The notes: generated from the sequence alone by a model not told the origin. A stretch of 64,000 nt of DNA from Ramlibacter tataouinensis TTB310 (GCF_000215705.1 NC_015677.1:1314001-1378000), one strand, 5' to 3'. Positions 52,316 to 61,798 are shown, numbered from the stretch's first letter. Made by a program: numbers and translations.

Positions 52316-52774
52316 ATGGGAAAAGCAAGACCGCATGCACATGGCTGGCTGGCCGGCCTGCTGCTGCTGCTGCTGGCCGCCTGCTCGGACGGCTACCCGA
52401 CCGATGACCAGGCGCCCCTCAGCCCGTTCGACATGTCGCCCACCGAACGGGTCGGTGCCCTGAACGCGCTGGGGGCGTCGGCGCACCCCGACACGCATTG
52501 GCGCTACGGCCTGGACGGTGGCTGCCTGCTGCGGGTGGCGCGGCGCGGCGACTGGTGGCGGTGGCAGGAGAGCGTGCACGACCTGCGCGGCGCGGCGGTG
52601 CAGCTGCAGATCGGCAGCGACGCGGCGGACCGGCGCCGGTACGACGTGGTGATCCGGCCGGCCGGAAGCGCCGAAGGCAGTGTGATGCTCAGTTCGCGAC
52701 GGGAGTTCGAGGCGCTGCAGGCCCGCCAGCTCGCACGCCTGCTGGCGCGCGATTGCACGCAGTCCGCGCCCTGA
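52316..52774 (+). CDS. Small lipoprotein of unknown function
   Basis: 152 residues from ATG 52316 (GTG 52298 overlapping the previous stop is an alternative). Lipobox LLLAAC with C23. The mature part is helical and Arg-rich (MSPTERVGALNALGASAHPD, RRGDWWRWQESVHDLRG). Probably co-transcribed with the CNNM gene, about 14 bp away. No family recognised. Confidence 0.75.
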   Translation: MGKARPHAHGWLAGLLLLLLAACSDGYPTDDQAPLSPFDMSPTERVGALNALGASAHPDTHWRYGLDGGCLLRVARRGDWWRWQESVHDLRGAAVQLQIGSDAADRRRYDVVIRPAGSAEGSVMLSSRREFEALQARQLARLLARDCTQSAP

Positions 52775-52849
52775 CGGGTGCGCCCTGGGGGGCGTGCCCA
52801 CCCGCGCGGTACGCCGGCGGCGCGGCAACCCTGGTGTAGATTCGACCGC

Positions 52850-54538
52850 ATGCCCCACAACGTCGCCCTCATCTCCACCATCGCCGGCGGCCTGGGCCTG
52901 GCCCTGATCCTGGGTTTCCTCGCGGCCCGCATGCAGCTGCCGGCGCTGGTGGGCTACCTGATCGCCGGCGTCCTCATCGGCCCCTACACACCGGGCTTCG
53001 TGGCCGACACCGAACTGGCCGCCCAGCTGGCCGAGATCGGCGTGATGCTGCTGATGTTCGGCGTGGGCCTGCATTTCTCGCTGGACGACCTGCTGGCGGT
53101 GCGCAGGATCGCCATCCCCGGCGCGGTGGTCCAGATGGCGGCGGCCACCGGCATGGGGGTGGCCCTGGCCCTGTGGTGGGGCTGGAGTGCCGCGGCCGCG
53201 CTGGTGTTCGGCATCTCGCTGTCGGTGGCCAGCACGGTGGTGCTGCTGCGGGCGCTGGAAAGCCTGGGCCTGCTGGAGAGCTTCAACGGCCGCATCGCCA
53301 TCGGCTGGCTGGTGGTGGAGGACCTGGCCATGGTGCTGGTGCTGGTGCTGCTGCCGCCGCTGGCCACCGTGCTGGCCGGCCGCGGCGACGGCGGCGACCC
53401 CGCCGCGCTGTGGCGCACCATCGGCACCACGCTGTTCCAGGTGGCCTTGTTCGTGGTGCTGATGCTGGTGGTGGGCCGGCGCCTGTTCCCCTGGCTGCTG
53501 TGGCAGGTGCAGAAGGTGGGCTCGCGCGAGCTGTTCACGCTGTGCGTGGTGGCGGCCGCCGTGAGCATCGCCTACGGCGCCACCCTGCTGTTCGGCGTCT
53601 CGTTCGCGCTGGGCGCCTTCTTCGCCGGCATGGTGCTGCGCGAGTCGCAGTTCAGCCACCGGGCCGCGGAGGAGACGCTGCCGCTGCGCGACGCCTTCGC
53701 CGTGCTGTTCTTCGTCTCGGTGGGCATGCTGTTCGACCCGCGCGTGCTGATCGAGCAGCCGCTGCACGTGCTGGCGGTGGTTGGCATCATCGTGCTGGGC
53801 AAGTCGGCGGCGGCGGCGCTGCTGGTGCTGCTGCTGCGCTACCCGCTGCACACGGCGCTGACCGTGTCGGCCAGCCTGGCGCAGATCGGCGAGTTCTCCT
53901 TCATCCTGATCGGCCTGGGGGCCTCGCTGCAGCTGATGCCGCCGCAGGCGCAGAGCCTGGTGGTGGCCGGCGCGCTGATCTCCATCGCGATCAATCCCTT
54001 CGTCTTCAAGGCCATCCAGCCGCTGCAGCGCTGGCTGCTGGCGCGGTCCGAACTGGCGCGCCGGATGGAGCAGCGCGTCGACCCGCTGGCCGAGCTGCCC
54101 ATGACCACCGACGAGAAATACCTCTCCCGGCAGGTGGTGCTGGTGGGCTACGGCCGCGTGGGGCGGCACCTGGCCGAGGCGCTGGCGGCCTCGGGCGTGC
54201 CGTTCGTGGTGGCCGAGCAGAACCGGGAGATCGTCGAGCGGCTGCGCGGGCAGGGCATCCCGGCCGTGTTCGGCGACGCCACCCAGCCGGAGGTGCTGGT
54301 CCAGGCCCATATCGCTCGGGCGCGCATGCTGGTCATCGCCACGCCCGACACGCTGGGCGTGCGCCAGATGGCCGAGACCGCCCGGGCGCTGAACCCCGGC
54401 ATCGAGCTGGCGGTGCGCAGCCACAATGAGGACGAGGCCCGGATGCTGGAGACCGAGCAGTTCGGCAAGGTCTTCCTGGGCGAGCGCGAGCTGGCGCTGT
54501 CCATGACGCGGCACGTGCTGGCGCGCTGCGCGGCCTGA
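52850..54538 (+). CDS. ybaL: CPA2-type cation:proton antiporter with TrkA-N domain (YbaL-like)
   Basis: 562 residues from ATG 52850. About 12 membrane helices (ALVGYLIAGVLIGPYTPGF, ESFNGRIAIGWLVVEDLAMV) followed by a RCK/TrkA-N nucleotide-binding domain starting VVLVGYGRVGRHLAEAL (about residue 425). YbaL/Kef-type proteins exchange K+ or Na+ for H+ under ligand control by NAD(H) or glutathione. The end is 12 bp from the convergent TRAP permease gene. Confidence 0.92.
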   Translation: MPHNVALISTIAGGLGLALILGFLAARMQLPALVGYLIAGVLIGPYTPGFVADTELAAQLAEIGVMLLMFGVGLHFSLDDLLAVRRIAIPGAVVQMAAATGMGVALALWWGWSAAAALVFGISLSVASTVVLLRALESLGLLESFNGRIAIGWLVVEDLAMVLVLVLLPPLATVLAGRGDGGDPAALWRTIGTTLFQVALFVVLMLVVGRRLFPWLLWQVQKVGSRELFTLCVVAAAVSIAYGATLLFGVSFALGAFFAGMVLRESQFSHRAAEETLPLRDAFAVLFFVSVGMLFDPRVLIEQPLHVLAVVGIIVLGKSAAAALLVLLLRYPLHTALTVSASLAQIGEFSFILIGLGASLQLMPPQAQSLVVAGALISIAINPFVFKAIQPLQRWLLARSELARRMEQRVDPLAELPMTTDEKYLSRQVVLVGYGRVGRHLAEALAASGVPFVVAEQNREIVERLRGQGIPAVFGDATQPEVLVQAHIARARMLVIATPDTLGVRQMAETARALNPGIELAVRSHNEDEARMLETEQFGKVFLGERELALSMTRHVLARCAA

Positions 54539-54550
54539 GCCGCGGCACCG

Positions 54551-56317
54551 TCACTTCTTGTTGTTGTTGAACAGCTCGTCGATGCGCTTCTGCTCCTCGT
54601 CGGGCGAGGACAGCGGCTCCGCGCCGGGCGCGGCCCCGGTGCCCGGCGGCGTCAGCGGCGCCGCGTCGAAGCCGGGCAGCTCGGCCGGCATCTCGATCTG
54701 CACCTTGTCCAGGTCGACCTTCTGCTCGACCTCGCGCGAGACGATGCCGGGGAAGCCGATGATCAGCGCCACCATCAGGATCTGGATCAGCACGAAGGGC
54801 ACGGCGCCCCAGTAGATCTGCATGGTGGTCACCGGCGCCACGCGCCTGCCCGTCACCTTGTCGGTGTACTCCTTCTCGGGCGCCACGCTGCGCAGGTAGA
54901 ACAGCGCGAAGCCGAACGGCGGGTGCATGAACGAGGTTTGCATGTTCACCGCCAGCAGCACGCCGAACCACACCAGGTCGATGCCCAGCTTGTCGGCCAC
55001 CGGCGCCAGCAGCGGCACCACGATGAACGACAGCTCGAAGAAGTCGAGGAAGAAGGCCAGCAGGAAGATCAGGATGTTCACCACGATCAGGAAGCCCAGC
55101 TGGCCGCCCGGCAGGCTGGACAGCAGGTGCTCCACCCAGCGCGGCCCGTCCACGCCTTGGAACGTCAGGCCGAAGATGGTGGCGCCGATCAGGATGAACA
55201 CCACGAAGCAGGACAGCTTGGTGGTGGTGTTGAGCGCCTGCTTGAGCAGCGAGAAGCTCAGGCGCCGGCGCGCCAGCGCCATCCCCAGCGCGCCGAGCGC
55301 GCCCATGGCGCCGCCCTCGGTGGGCGTGGCGATGCCCAGGAAGATGGTGCCCAGCACCAGGAAGATCAGGAACAGCGGCGGGATCAGCACGAAGGTCACG
55401 CGCTCGGCCATGCACGACAGCAGGCCCAGGCGCGCCAGCTTGTTGACCACGGCCACCACGAAGGCCAGCAGCACGGCGGCGGCGGTGCACACCACGATCT
55501 TCTCGTCGGTCGCCGCGGTGGTGATCTCGCGGCCGCTCCACCAGCTGGCGAGGTCGGTGTAGCGCATGCCCATGTAGATGGCCAGCGCGGTGCACACCGA
55601 GGTCAGGACCAGCAGCGAGGGCAGGCCGCTGGAGCCGTTGGGCTCGCGGAAGGTGCGCGCCTCCAGCGGCAGCGCCGGCACCTGGTGCGGCCGGAAGATG
55701 GCCAGCAGGATCACGTAGACGGCGTACAGGGCGGTGAGCACCAGGCCGGGGACGAACGCGCCCTTGTACATGTCGCCCACGCTGCGGCCCAGCTGGTCGG
55801 CCAGGACGATCAGCACCAGCGAGGGCGGGATGATCTGCGCCAGCGTGCCGGAGGCGGCGATCACGCCCGAGGCGACGCGCCGGTCGTAGCCGTAGCGCAG
55901 CATGATGGGCAGCGAGATCAGGCCCATGGAGATGACCGAGGCGGCCACCACGCCGGTGGTGGCCGCCAGCAGCGCGCCCACGAAGATCACGGCCAGCGCC
56001 AGGCCGCCGCGCACCGGGCCGAACAGCTGGCCGACGGTGTCCAGCAGGTCCTCGGCCATGCCGCTGCGCTCCAGCACCAGCCCCATGAGCGTGAAGAACG
56101 GGATGGCCAGCAGCGTCTCGTTCTGCATGATGCCGAAGATGCGCAGCGGCATGGCCTGCAGCAGCGACTCGGGCAGCACGCCCAGCTCGAAGCCGACCAG
56201 GGCGAAGAACAGGCCGCAGGCCCCGAGGCTGAAGGCCACCGGGAAGCCGAACAGCAGGAAGACGATCAGGCCCACGAACATGATCGGGGCCATGTTTTGC
56301 GCGATGAATTGCAGCAT
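54551..56317 (-). CDS. TRAP transporter large permease DctM
   Basis: 588 residues, about 12 helices, longer than the usual ~430 because of a mid-protein insert and a hydrophilic C-terminal tail. DctM hallmarks: FMGLVLERSGMAEDLLDT-like FTLMGLVLERSGMAEDLL, GALLAATTGVVAASVISMG, and ASGTLAQIIPPSLVLIVLADQ. It conducts solute with Na+ coupling with DctQ. Adjacent DctQ lies 22 bp upstream. The likely binding proteins are the two DctP genes 5 kb upstream on the opposite strand. Confidence 0.93.
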   Translation of the reverse strand: MLQFIAQNMAPIMFVGLIVFLLFGFPVAFSLGACGLFFALVGFELGVLPESLLQAMPLRIFGIMQNETLLAIPFFTLMGLVLERSGMAEDLLDTVGQLFGPVRGGLALAVIFVGALLAATTGVVAASVISMGLISLPIMLRYGYDRRVASGVIAASGTLAQIIPPSLVLIVLADQLGRSVGDMYKGAFVPGLVLTALYAVYVILLAIFRPHQVPALPLEARTFREPNGSSGLPSLLVLTSVCTALAIYMGMRYTDLASWWSGREITTAATDEKIVVCTAAAVLLAFVVAVVNKLARLGLLSCMAERVTFVLIPPLFLIFLVLGTIFLGIATPTEGGAMGALGALGMALARRRLSFSLLKQALNTTTKLSCFVVFILIGATIFGLTFQGVDGPRWVEHLLSSLPGGQLGFLIVVNILIFLLAFFLDFFELSFIVVPLLAPVADKLGIDLVWFGVLLAVNMQTSFMHPPFGFALFYLRSVAPEKEYTDKVTGRRVAPVTTMQIYWGAVPFVLIQILMVALIIGFPGIVSREVEQKVDLDKVQIEMPAELPGFDAAPLTPPGTGAAPGAEPLSSPDEEQKRIDELFNNNKK

Positions 56318-56339
56318 GTGTCGGGTTCCTCTCGGCCGC

Positions 56340-56936
56340 TCAGGCCCTGGCGTCGCGCTCGGCCTGCCGGCGGATCTCTTCGGCCAGTTGCTCCTCGGCC
56401 GACTTCTCCGCCTTCTTGAGGGTGGGGTCCTCGATCAGGCCGCGCAGGAAGGCGATGCGCTTGACCAGCTCCGACAGGCCCTGCAGCAGCAGCAGCGCGA
56501 AGCCCAGCGGCAGCATCAGGTACACCGGCCAGCGGATCAGGCCGCCGGAGTTGGCGGACACCTCGCCGGAGCGCCAGCCCTGCAGGAAGAACGGGATGCC
56601 GTAGTACAGCACCGCGATGCACACCGGCGTGAGGAAGAAGGCGAAGCCGATCACGTCGATCCAGACCTGCTTGCGCCTGGACAGGCGGCCGGAGACCACG
56701 TCGATCTTCACGTGCTCGCCCTGCAGCAGCGTGTAGCCGGCGGCCAGCATGAACGAGGCCGCGAACAGGTACCACTGCACCTCGAGGTAGGCGTTGGAGC
56801 TGGCGTTGAAGGCCTTGCGTACGATGGCGTTGACGCCGCTGATGACGGTGGAGGCCAGGATCAGCCAGATCACCCACCGGCCGACCTGGGCGTTCAGCCA
56901 GTCGACGCCGCGCGAAAGCTTGAGCAAAGCCTGCAT
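56340..56936 (-). CDS. TRAP transporter small permease DctQ
   Basis: 198 residues with four membrane helices (WVIWLILASTVISGVNAIV, WYLFAASFMLAAGYTL, KIDVVSGRLSRRKQVWIDV, GFALLLLQGLSELVKRI), the standard DctQ layout. GAGGAGA precedes the start at 56936. First gene of a dctQM pair and divergent from the senA-like gene; no dctP is between them. Confidence 0.93.
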   Translation of the reverse strand: MQALLKLSRGVDWLNAQVGRWVIWLILASTVISGVNAIVRKAFNASSNAYLEVQWYLFAASFMLAAGYTLLQGEHVKIDVVSGRLSRRKQVWIDVIGFAFFLTPVCIAVLYYGIPFFLQGWRSGEVSANSGGLIRWPVYLMLPLGFALLLLQGLSELVKRIAFLRGLIEDPTLKKAEKSAEEQLAEEIRRQAERDARA

Positions 56937-57066
56937 GCTGTCTCCTCGAGAATCCGGAAAAACAAAGCGGCGCGTGGATGCGCACCACGCGCCGTTTAGT
57001 ACTAATGAAAAATTCTAGGCGGCACTATAAAGGCAAGCTGACGGCATTTTGACGAGCCACACCCCC

Positions 57067-58308
57067 GTGTCATCCCTAGCCGACGCTGGCGCGATCCGCC
57101 ACGGCGACCGCGACACGCTGTCGCTGGCGCTGATGGACGCGCGCAACCGCACGCTGGCCCTGCTGGCGCGCTTCGAGCAGGCCCTGGACGCCGAAGGCCT
57201 GATCGTGCCCGAGCGCGAGGAGCTGGAGCCGCCGGCCTGGCTGGCCGGCCACATCGGCTGGCTGGCCGAGTACTGGATAGGCCGCAACCCGCAGCGCGGG
57301 CGGGGCGAGGCCTGTCCGGCCGGCGGCCTGCGCCTGGCCTCGGTCGAACCGCTGGCCGACCCGTGGTTCGACCCGGCGCTGGCGCCCCACGCGCTGCGCT
57401 GGCGGACGGCGCTGCCCGACCTGGCGAGCGTGCGCGCCTACCTGCTGAACACCCTGGAGGGCACGCTGGAACTGCTGGACAAGGCCGCCCCTCACGATGA
57501 CGGCCTGTACTTCTTCCGCATGGCGCTGTTCCACGAGGACTGGCGCGGCGAGCAGCTGGCCGCCATGGCCCAGGCGCTGGGGCTGGCGCTGCCGCTGGGG
57601 CCGGCGCCGCCGGCGCCGCCGCGCGAGCCGCTGCAGCTGCCGGCCGGCCGCTGGCGGCTCGGCGCACAGCCCGGCGGCTTCGTGCGCGATGTGGAGAAAT
57701 GGGCGCACGAGGTCGACATGCCCGAGTTCGAGATCGACGCGCAGCCGGTGGGCTGGGCCCAGTACGCCGAGTTCGTCGACGACGGCGGCTACGACCGCGC
57801 CGAGCTGTGGCAGCCCGAGGGCTGGGCCTGGCTGCAGGCGCTGGCGCAGCGCGAAGGCCGGCGCGGGCCGCGCTACGTGGAGCAGATCGGCGCGGCCGGC
57901 GGCGCCGTGCTGCAGGCGCAGTTCGGCCAGGCGCGCCGCCGCCCCGGCGCCCAGCCGGCCATGCATGTGAGCTGGTGGGAGGCCGACGCCTGGGCGCGCT
58001 GGGCCGGCCGGCGCCTGCCCACCGAGGTGGAATGGGAGCGGGCGGCCGCCACCCTGGCAAGCCGCGGCCTGCGCTGGGGCGAGGTGCTGGAATGGACCGC
58101 CGGCACGCTGCGCCCCTGGCCCGGCTTCACGCCCGACGCCTGGACCCGGCACGGGCCGCTGGAGGCGCAGCCGCTGTTCGGCCGCGCCCGGGTGCAGCGC
58201 GGCGCCTCGTTCGCCACGCCGCCGCGCCTGCGCGAGCTGCGGCGGCGCAGCTTCGCGCTGCCGCACCGCGACGACGGCTTCGTCGGTTTTCGCACCTGCG
58301 CGCCATGA
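57067..58308 (+). CDS. senA: Selenoneine synthase-like protein (SenA type, DinB plus FGE-sulfatase)
   Basis: 413 residues from GTG 57067; TTG 57049 is an in-frame alternative. The N-terminal DinB-like helical half has WLAGHIGWLAEYWIGRN and a metal-site-like ALFHEDWRGE. The C-terminal formylglycine/sulfatase-like half has QPAMHVSWWEADAWARWAGR, RLPTEVEWERAA and HRDDGFVGFRTCAP. This order is that of EgtB/SenA non-haem iron C-S or C-Se synthases; the LSLALMDARNRTL beginning resembles SenA described from Variovorax. senB and senC are not adjacent, so the assignment as selenoneine (not ergothioneine) synthase rests on similarity from memory. Coupled to the next gene by ATGA. Confidence 0.78.
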   Translation: MSSLADAGAIRHGDRDTLSLALMDARNRTLALLARFEQALDAEGLIVPEREELEPPAWLAGHIGWLAEYWIGRNPQRGRGEACPAGGLRLASVEPLADPWFDPALAPHALRWRTALPDLASVRAYLLNTLEGTLELLDKAAPHDDGLYFFRMALFHEDWRGEQLAAMAQALGLALPLGPAPPAPPREPLQLPAGRWRLGAQPGGFVRDVEKWAHEVDMPEFEIDAQPVGWAQYAEFVDDGGYDRAELWQPEGWAWLQALAQREGRRGPRYVEQIGAAGGAVLQAQFGQARRRPGAQPAMHVSWWEADAWARWAGRRLPTEVEWERAAATLASRGLRWGEVLEWTAGTLRPWPGFTPDAWTRHGPLEAQPLFGRARVQRGASFATPPRLRELRRRSFALPHRDDGFVGFRTCAP

Positions 58309-59849
58309 CGGCGATCGCCAAGGCCGGCCTCCGATGGCTTGTCGGGATGGCACTGGTCTCGGTGCTGGGCGCCTGCAGCAGCCTGCCGGCGCTGGAAGGA
58401 CAGCGCAGCGCGTCGCAGCCCATAGACACCAGCGGCACGCGGCTGGCGCGGGCGATCGCGCCGCGCGCGGCCGCGCACCCGGGACTGTCGGGCGTGCTTC
58501 CGCTGGCGAACGCGCTGGACGCATTCGCCGCCCGCGTCCTGCTCGCGCGGTCGGCGGAACGCACGCTCGACGTCCAGTACTACCTCTGGAACCAGGACAC
58601 GTCCGGCCTGCTGCTCATGGGCGCGCTGCGGGAAGCGGCGGACCGCGGCGTGCGCGTGCGGCTGCTGCTGGACGACATGAACACGGCGGGGATGGACGAC
58701 CTCCTGGCGGCCCTGCACGCGCACCAGAACATCGAGGTCCGGCTGTTCAATCCTTTCGCGGTCCGCTGGCCGCGGGCCGTCGGCTACCTCACCGACTTCC
58801 GGCGCCTGAACCGGCGCATGCACAACAAGTCCTTCACCGCCGACGGGCAGGCCACCATCGTCGGCGGGCGCAACGTGGGGGACGAGTACTTCGGCGCCAC
58901 CGACGGCGCCGCGTTCGTCGACCTGGACGTGCTGGCGGTCGGACAGGTGGTCCCGGCCGTTTCCGCGGACTTCGAGCGCTACTGGGCCAGCGGCTCCTCC
59001 TACCCCTTGCACCTCCTGGTGCGGGCGCCGCCGCCGAACGGGCCCGCACCCGTCTCGGACCCGCCCGGCAGCGCAGCCGCGGCGTACCTGGACGCCGTCC
59101 GCACGTCGCCGTTCGTCAGCGACCTCCTGCAGGGCCGCCTGGCCCTGGACTGGGCGCCGGTGCGCCTGGTCAGCGACGACCCGGCCAAGGCCCTGGGCCA
59201 AGGCACGGCCACCACCCTGGTGGAGCAGCTGAACCGCGTCATCGGCAACCCGGCGCGCCGCCTGCAGCTGGTCTCCGCCTACTTCGTGCCGGGCGCGGCG
59301 GGGACTGAGGCGCTGGTGGCCATGTCCCGGCGCGGGGTCGACGTGGGCGTGCTCACCAACTCGCTGGCGGCGACCGACGTCCCGGTCGTGCATGCCGGCT
59401 ACGCCAGGCGGCGCAAGCCCCTGCTCGAGGGCGGCGTGAAGCTGTACGAGCTGCGCCGGCAGCCGCGCGTCATCGAAACGCCGGACGGACCGTCCACGCC
59501 GGTGCTGCGGGCCTCCAGCGCCAGCCTGCATGCCAAGACCTTCACGGTGGATGGCCTGCACGTCTTCATCGGTTCGTTCAATTTCGACCCGCGGTCCATG
59601 CACCTGAACACCGAGATGGGCCTGGTGATCGCCAGCCCCGCGCTGGCGCGCCAGGCCGAAGCGGCGTTCGGGCAGGCGATCCAAGGTCGCGCCTACACCG
59701 TCCGGCTGGACGAGGAGGGCGGGTTGTACTGGCTGGACCCGGTGCCCGGCGGCCAGGCGGTGCGGCACGCGACCGAGCCCGGCACCAGCACCTGGCAACG
59801 CGCCGCCGTCCGGTTCCTGTCGCTGCTGCCCATCGAGTGGCTGCTCTGA
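58305..59849 (+). CDS. Phospholipase D-family lipoprotein (ClsC/cardiolipin synthase-like)
   Basis: 514 residues from ATG 58305, ATGA-coupled to the preceding gene. Lipobox VLGAC with C24. Two HKD active sites: HNKSFTADG (H173, K175, D180) and HAKTFTVDG (H410, K412, D417), each followed by VGGRN or IGSFN. Resembles ClsC-type cardiolipin synthases or PLD-like lipid enzymes, but here anchored as a lipoprotein. Substrate not proven. Confidence 0.88.
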   Translation: MTAIAKAGLRWLVGMALVSVLGACSSLPALEGQRSASQPIDTSGTRLARAIAPRAAAHPGLSGVLPLANALDAFAARVLLARSAERTLDVQYYLWNQDTSGLLLMGALREAADRGVRVRLLLDDMNTAGMDDLLAALHAHQNIEVRLFNPFAVRWPRAVGYLTDFRRLNRRMHNKSFTADGQATIVGGRNVGDEYFGATDGAAFVDLDVLAVGQVVPAVSADFERYWASGSSYPLHLLVRAPPPNGPAPVSDPPGSAAAAYLDAVRTSPFVSDLLQGRLALDWAPVRLVSDDPAKALGQGTATTLVEQLNRVIGNPARRLQLVSAYFVPGAAGTEALVAMSRRGVDVGVLTNSLAATDVPVVHAGYARRRKPLLEGGVKLYELRRQPRVIETPDGPSTPVLRASSASLHAKTFTVDGLHVFIGSFNFDPRSMHLNTEMGLVIASPALARQAEAAFGQAIQGRAYTVRLDEEGGLYWLDPVPGGQAVRHATEPGTSTWQRAAVRFLSLLPIEWLL

Positions 59850-59867
59850 GTCGCGGGTGGCCGGCGG

Positions 59868-60974
59868 TCAGCCGCGTCCTTTCCTCTTGGGCGCGGCGAA
59901 GCGCCACCAGGGCAGCTGCCGCCGCAGGCTGAGCACCTCGCCGCCGCGCTCGCTGCGGTAGCCGGGCAGGGCGGCCAGGCGCTGCTGCCAGGCCGGGCTG
60001 GCCAGCACCTCGCGCAGCGCCCGCAGCGGCGGCTGCTCCAGCGCCGACTTCAGGCACACCAGCCAGTAGTCTTCCTCGACCAGCGGCACGAAGCCCAGGC
60101 CGCGGCCCTGCGCCGCCGCCTCGATGGCCAAGCCGGCGTCGGCCGCGCCGGACGCCACGGCCTGGACCACGGCGGCGTGCGAGGGCTCGGCATGGTCCCA
60201 GCCGCGCAGGGCGGCGGGCTGCAGCCCGGCCTGGGCCAGCAGCTCCTCGGCCAGCACGCGCGTGCCGCTGCCCAGCGGGCGGTTCACGTAGCGCGCGCCG
60301 CGCCGCGCCGCGTCGGCCAGCGAGGCCAGGCCCAGCGGGTTGCCCGGCGCCACCACCAGGCCCTGGCGGCGCCGCGCGAAGCCGATGATCTTGTGCAGCC
60401 CGGGCTGCAGCAGCGGCTGGTAGGTGCGCTGGGCCAGGGTGCCCGGCGCGGGCGAGGGCGGCGTGTGGAAGCCGGCCAGCGTGCAGCGCCCCTCGTTGAG
60501 CGCGGCGATCGCGTCCACGCTGCCCATGAAGCGCACGTCCAGGTGCAGCCGGTGCTGCGCGGCGGCGTGCTCGCGGAGCAGGGCCAATGCGTCATCGTGG
60601 CTGGCATGCAGCGTGAGCACCTGGGCCGCGTCGTCGAAGGCCACGGCGAAGGCGCGCTCCAGGTCGGCATGCAGCGCCTCGATCTGCGGCGCCAGCCGGG
60701 CCTGGGCCTGGCGCTCGGCCCACAGCAGCTTCTCGCCGAAGGCCGACAGGCGCGCCGGCTGGCCCTTGTCCCAGACGATCAAGCCGTGGCCCAGCTCGGC
60801 CTCCCAGCGCTTGAGCTCGCCCCACACGTGACGGTAGGACTGGCCCAGCGAGCGGGCGGCGCCGGAGATCGAGCCCTCGCGCTGCACCGCCTGCAGCAGG
60901 TCCATCAGCGGGTTGCGCAGCGCGCGTGCCGACGCGGCGCCCACCAGGCCATAGGACAGTTCGATCTTGTGCAC
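59868..60974 (-). CDS. ModE-like HTH regulator fused to a periplasmic-binding-protein-like domain
   Basis: 368 residues. N-terminal winged helix of LysR/ModE type (LMDLLQAVQREGSISGAARS, SYRHVWGELKRWEAELG) followed from about residue 110 by a PBP-like sensor (VLTLHASHDDALALLREHA, LGLASLADAARRGARYVN). Such proteins sense molybdate/tungstate and control tup or mod genes. Divergent from tupBCA, so likely its regulator. Confidence 0.85.
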   Translation of the reverse strand: MHKIELSYGLVGAASARALRNPLMDLLQAVQREGSISGAARSLGQSYRHVWGELKRWEAELGHGLIVWDKGQPARLSAFGEKLLWAERQAQARLAPQIEALHADLERAFAVAFDDAAQVLTLHASHDDALALLREHAAAQHRLHLDVRFMGSVDAIAALNEGRCTLAGFHTPPSPAPGTLAQRTYQPLLQPGLHKIIGFARRRQGLVVAPGNPLGLASLADAARRGARYVNRPLGSGTRVLAEELLAQAGLQPAALRGWDHAEPSHAAVVQAVASGAADAGLAIEAAAQGRGLGFVPLVEEDYWLVCLKSALEQPPLRALREVLASPAWQQRLAALPGYRSERGGEVLSLRRQLPWWRFAAPKRKGRG

Positions 60975-61060
60975 GGTGGACGAGTATGCCTATGCACGCC
61001 GGTGCATAACTCGCCAATACCGATGCGGGCCCCTGCCGCGCTGGCTACCATCGGCGCCCC

Positions 61061-61798
61061 ATGAACAGCTTCTCGGACGGCATCGCCGCGGCGCTCGCGC
61101 TGGTCGCGCAGGGCGACGCGACCCTGGGCGCCATCGTGCTGCGCTCCCTGGCCGTGAGCGCCAGCGCCTGCCTGCTGGCCTGCGGGCTGGGCCTGGTGCT
61201 GGGCGCCTGGCTGGGCGTGGCGCGCTTCGCCGGGCGCGGCGCGGTGCTGGCCGTGCTGAACACGGCGCTGGCCATCCCGTCCGTGGTGGTCGGCCTGGTG
61301 GTGTACCTGCTGCTCTCGCGCTCGGGACCGCTGGGCTTTTTGGGCTGGCTGTTCTCGTTCAAGGCCATGGTGCTGGCGCAGGCGCTGCTGGTGCTGCCGG
61401 TGGCCGCGGCGCTGGCGCGCCAGGCCGTGGAGGACGCCGACCGGCTGCACGGCGAGCAGCTGGCCTCGCTGGGCGCGCGGCCGCTGCTGCGGGCGCTGCT
61501 GCTGGCCTGGGACGAGCGCTACGCCATGCTCACCGTGCTGATCGCCTGCTTCGGCCGCGCCGTCTCCGAGGTGGGCGCGGTCATGATCGTGGGCGGCAAC
61601 ATCGACGGTTTCACCCGAGTGATGACCACGGCCATCGCGCTGGAGACCAGCAAGGGCGACCTGCCGCTGGCGCTGGCGCTGGGCATGGTGCTGCTGGCGG
61701 TGGTGCTGGCCCTGAACGCGCTGATCGCGCTGGTGCGGCGCTGGCGCCTGGAGCGGGGCGATACCGTGCAGGTGCTGCGCGCGGGGGCGGCTGGATGA
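61061..61798 (+). CDS. tupB: Tungstate ABC transporter permease
   Basis: 245 residues with six helices and the ABC permease EAA-like motif (LHGEQLASLGARPLLRALLL). Features GAVMIVGGNIDGFTRVMTTAIALET at the binding-protein-facing region match the TupB/ModB group. First gene of tupBCA; ends in ATGA overlap with the ATPase gene. A TACCAT at 61047 lies 8 nt before the ATG. Confidence 0.88.
   Translation: MNSFSDGIAAALALVAQGDATLGAIVLRSLAVSASACLLACGLGLVLGAWLGVARFAGRGAVLAVLNTALAIPSVVVGLVVYLLLSRSGPLGFLGWLFSFKAMVLAQALLVLPVAAALARQAVEDADRLHGEQLASLGARPLLRALLLAWDERYAMLTVLIACFGRAVSEVGAVMIVGGNIDGFTRVMTTAIALETSKGDLPLALALGMVLLAVVLALNALIALVRRWRLERGDTVQVLRAGAAG

Noticed and set aside
57067..58308. Plain ergothioneine EgtB assignment
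   Set aside because: The characteristic N-terminal start and FHED-type motif are closer to SenA as I recall, and no egtD-like gene is nearby; the call remains tentative because senB/senC are also missing.
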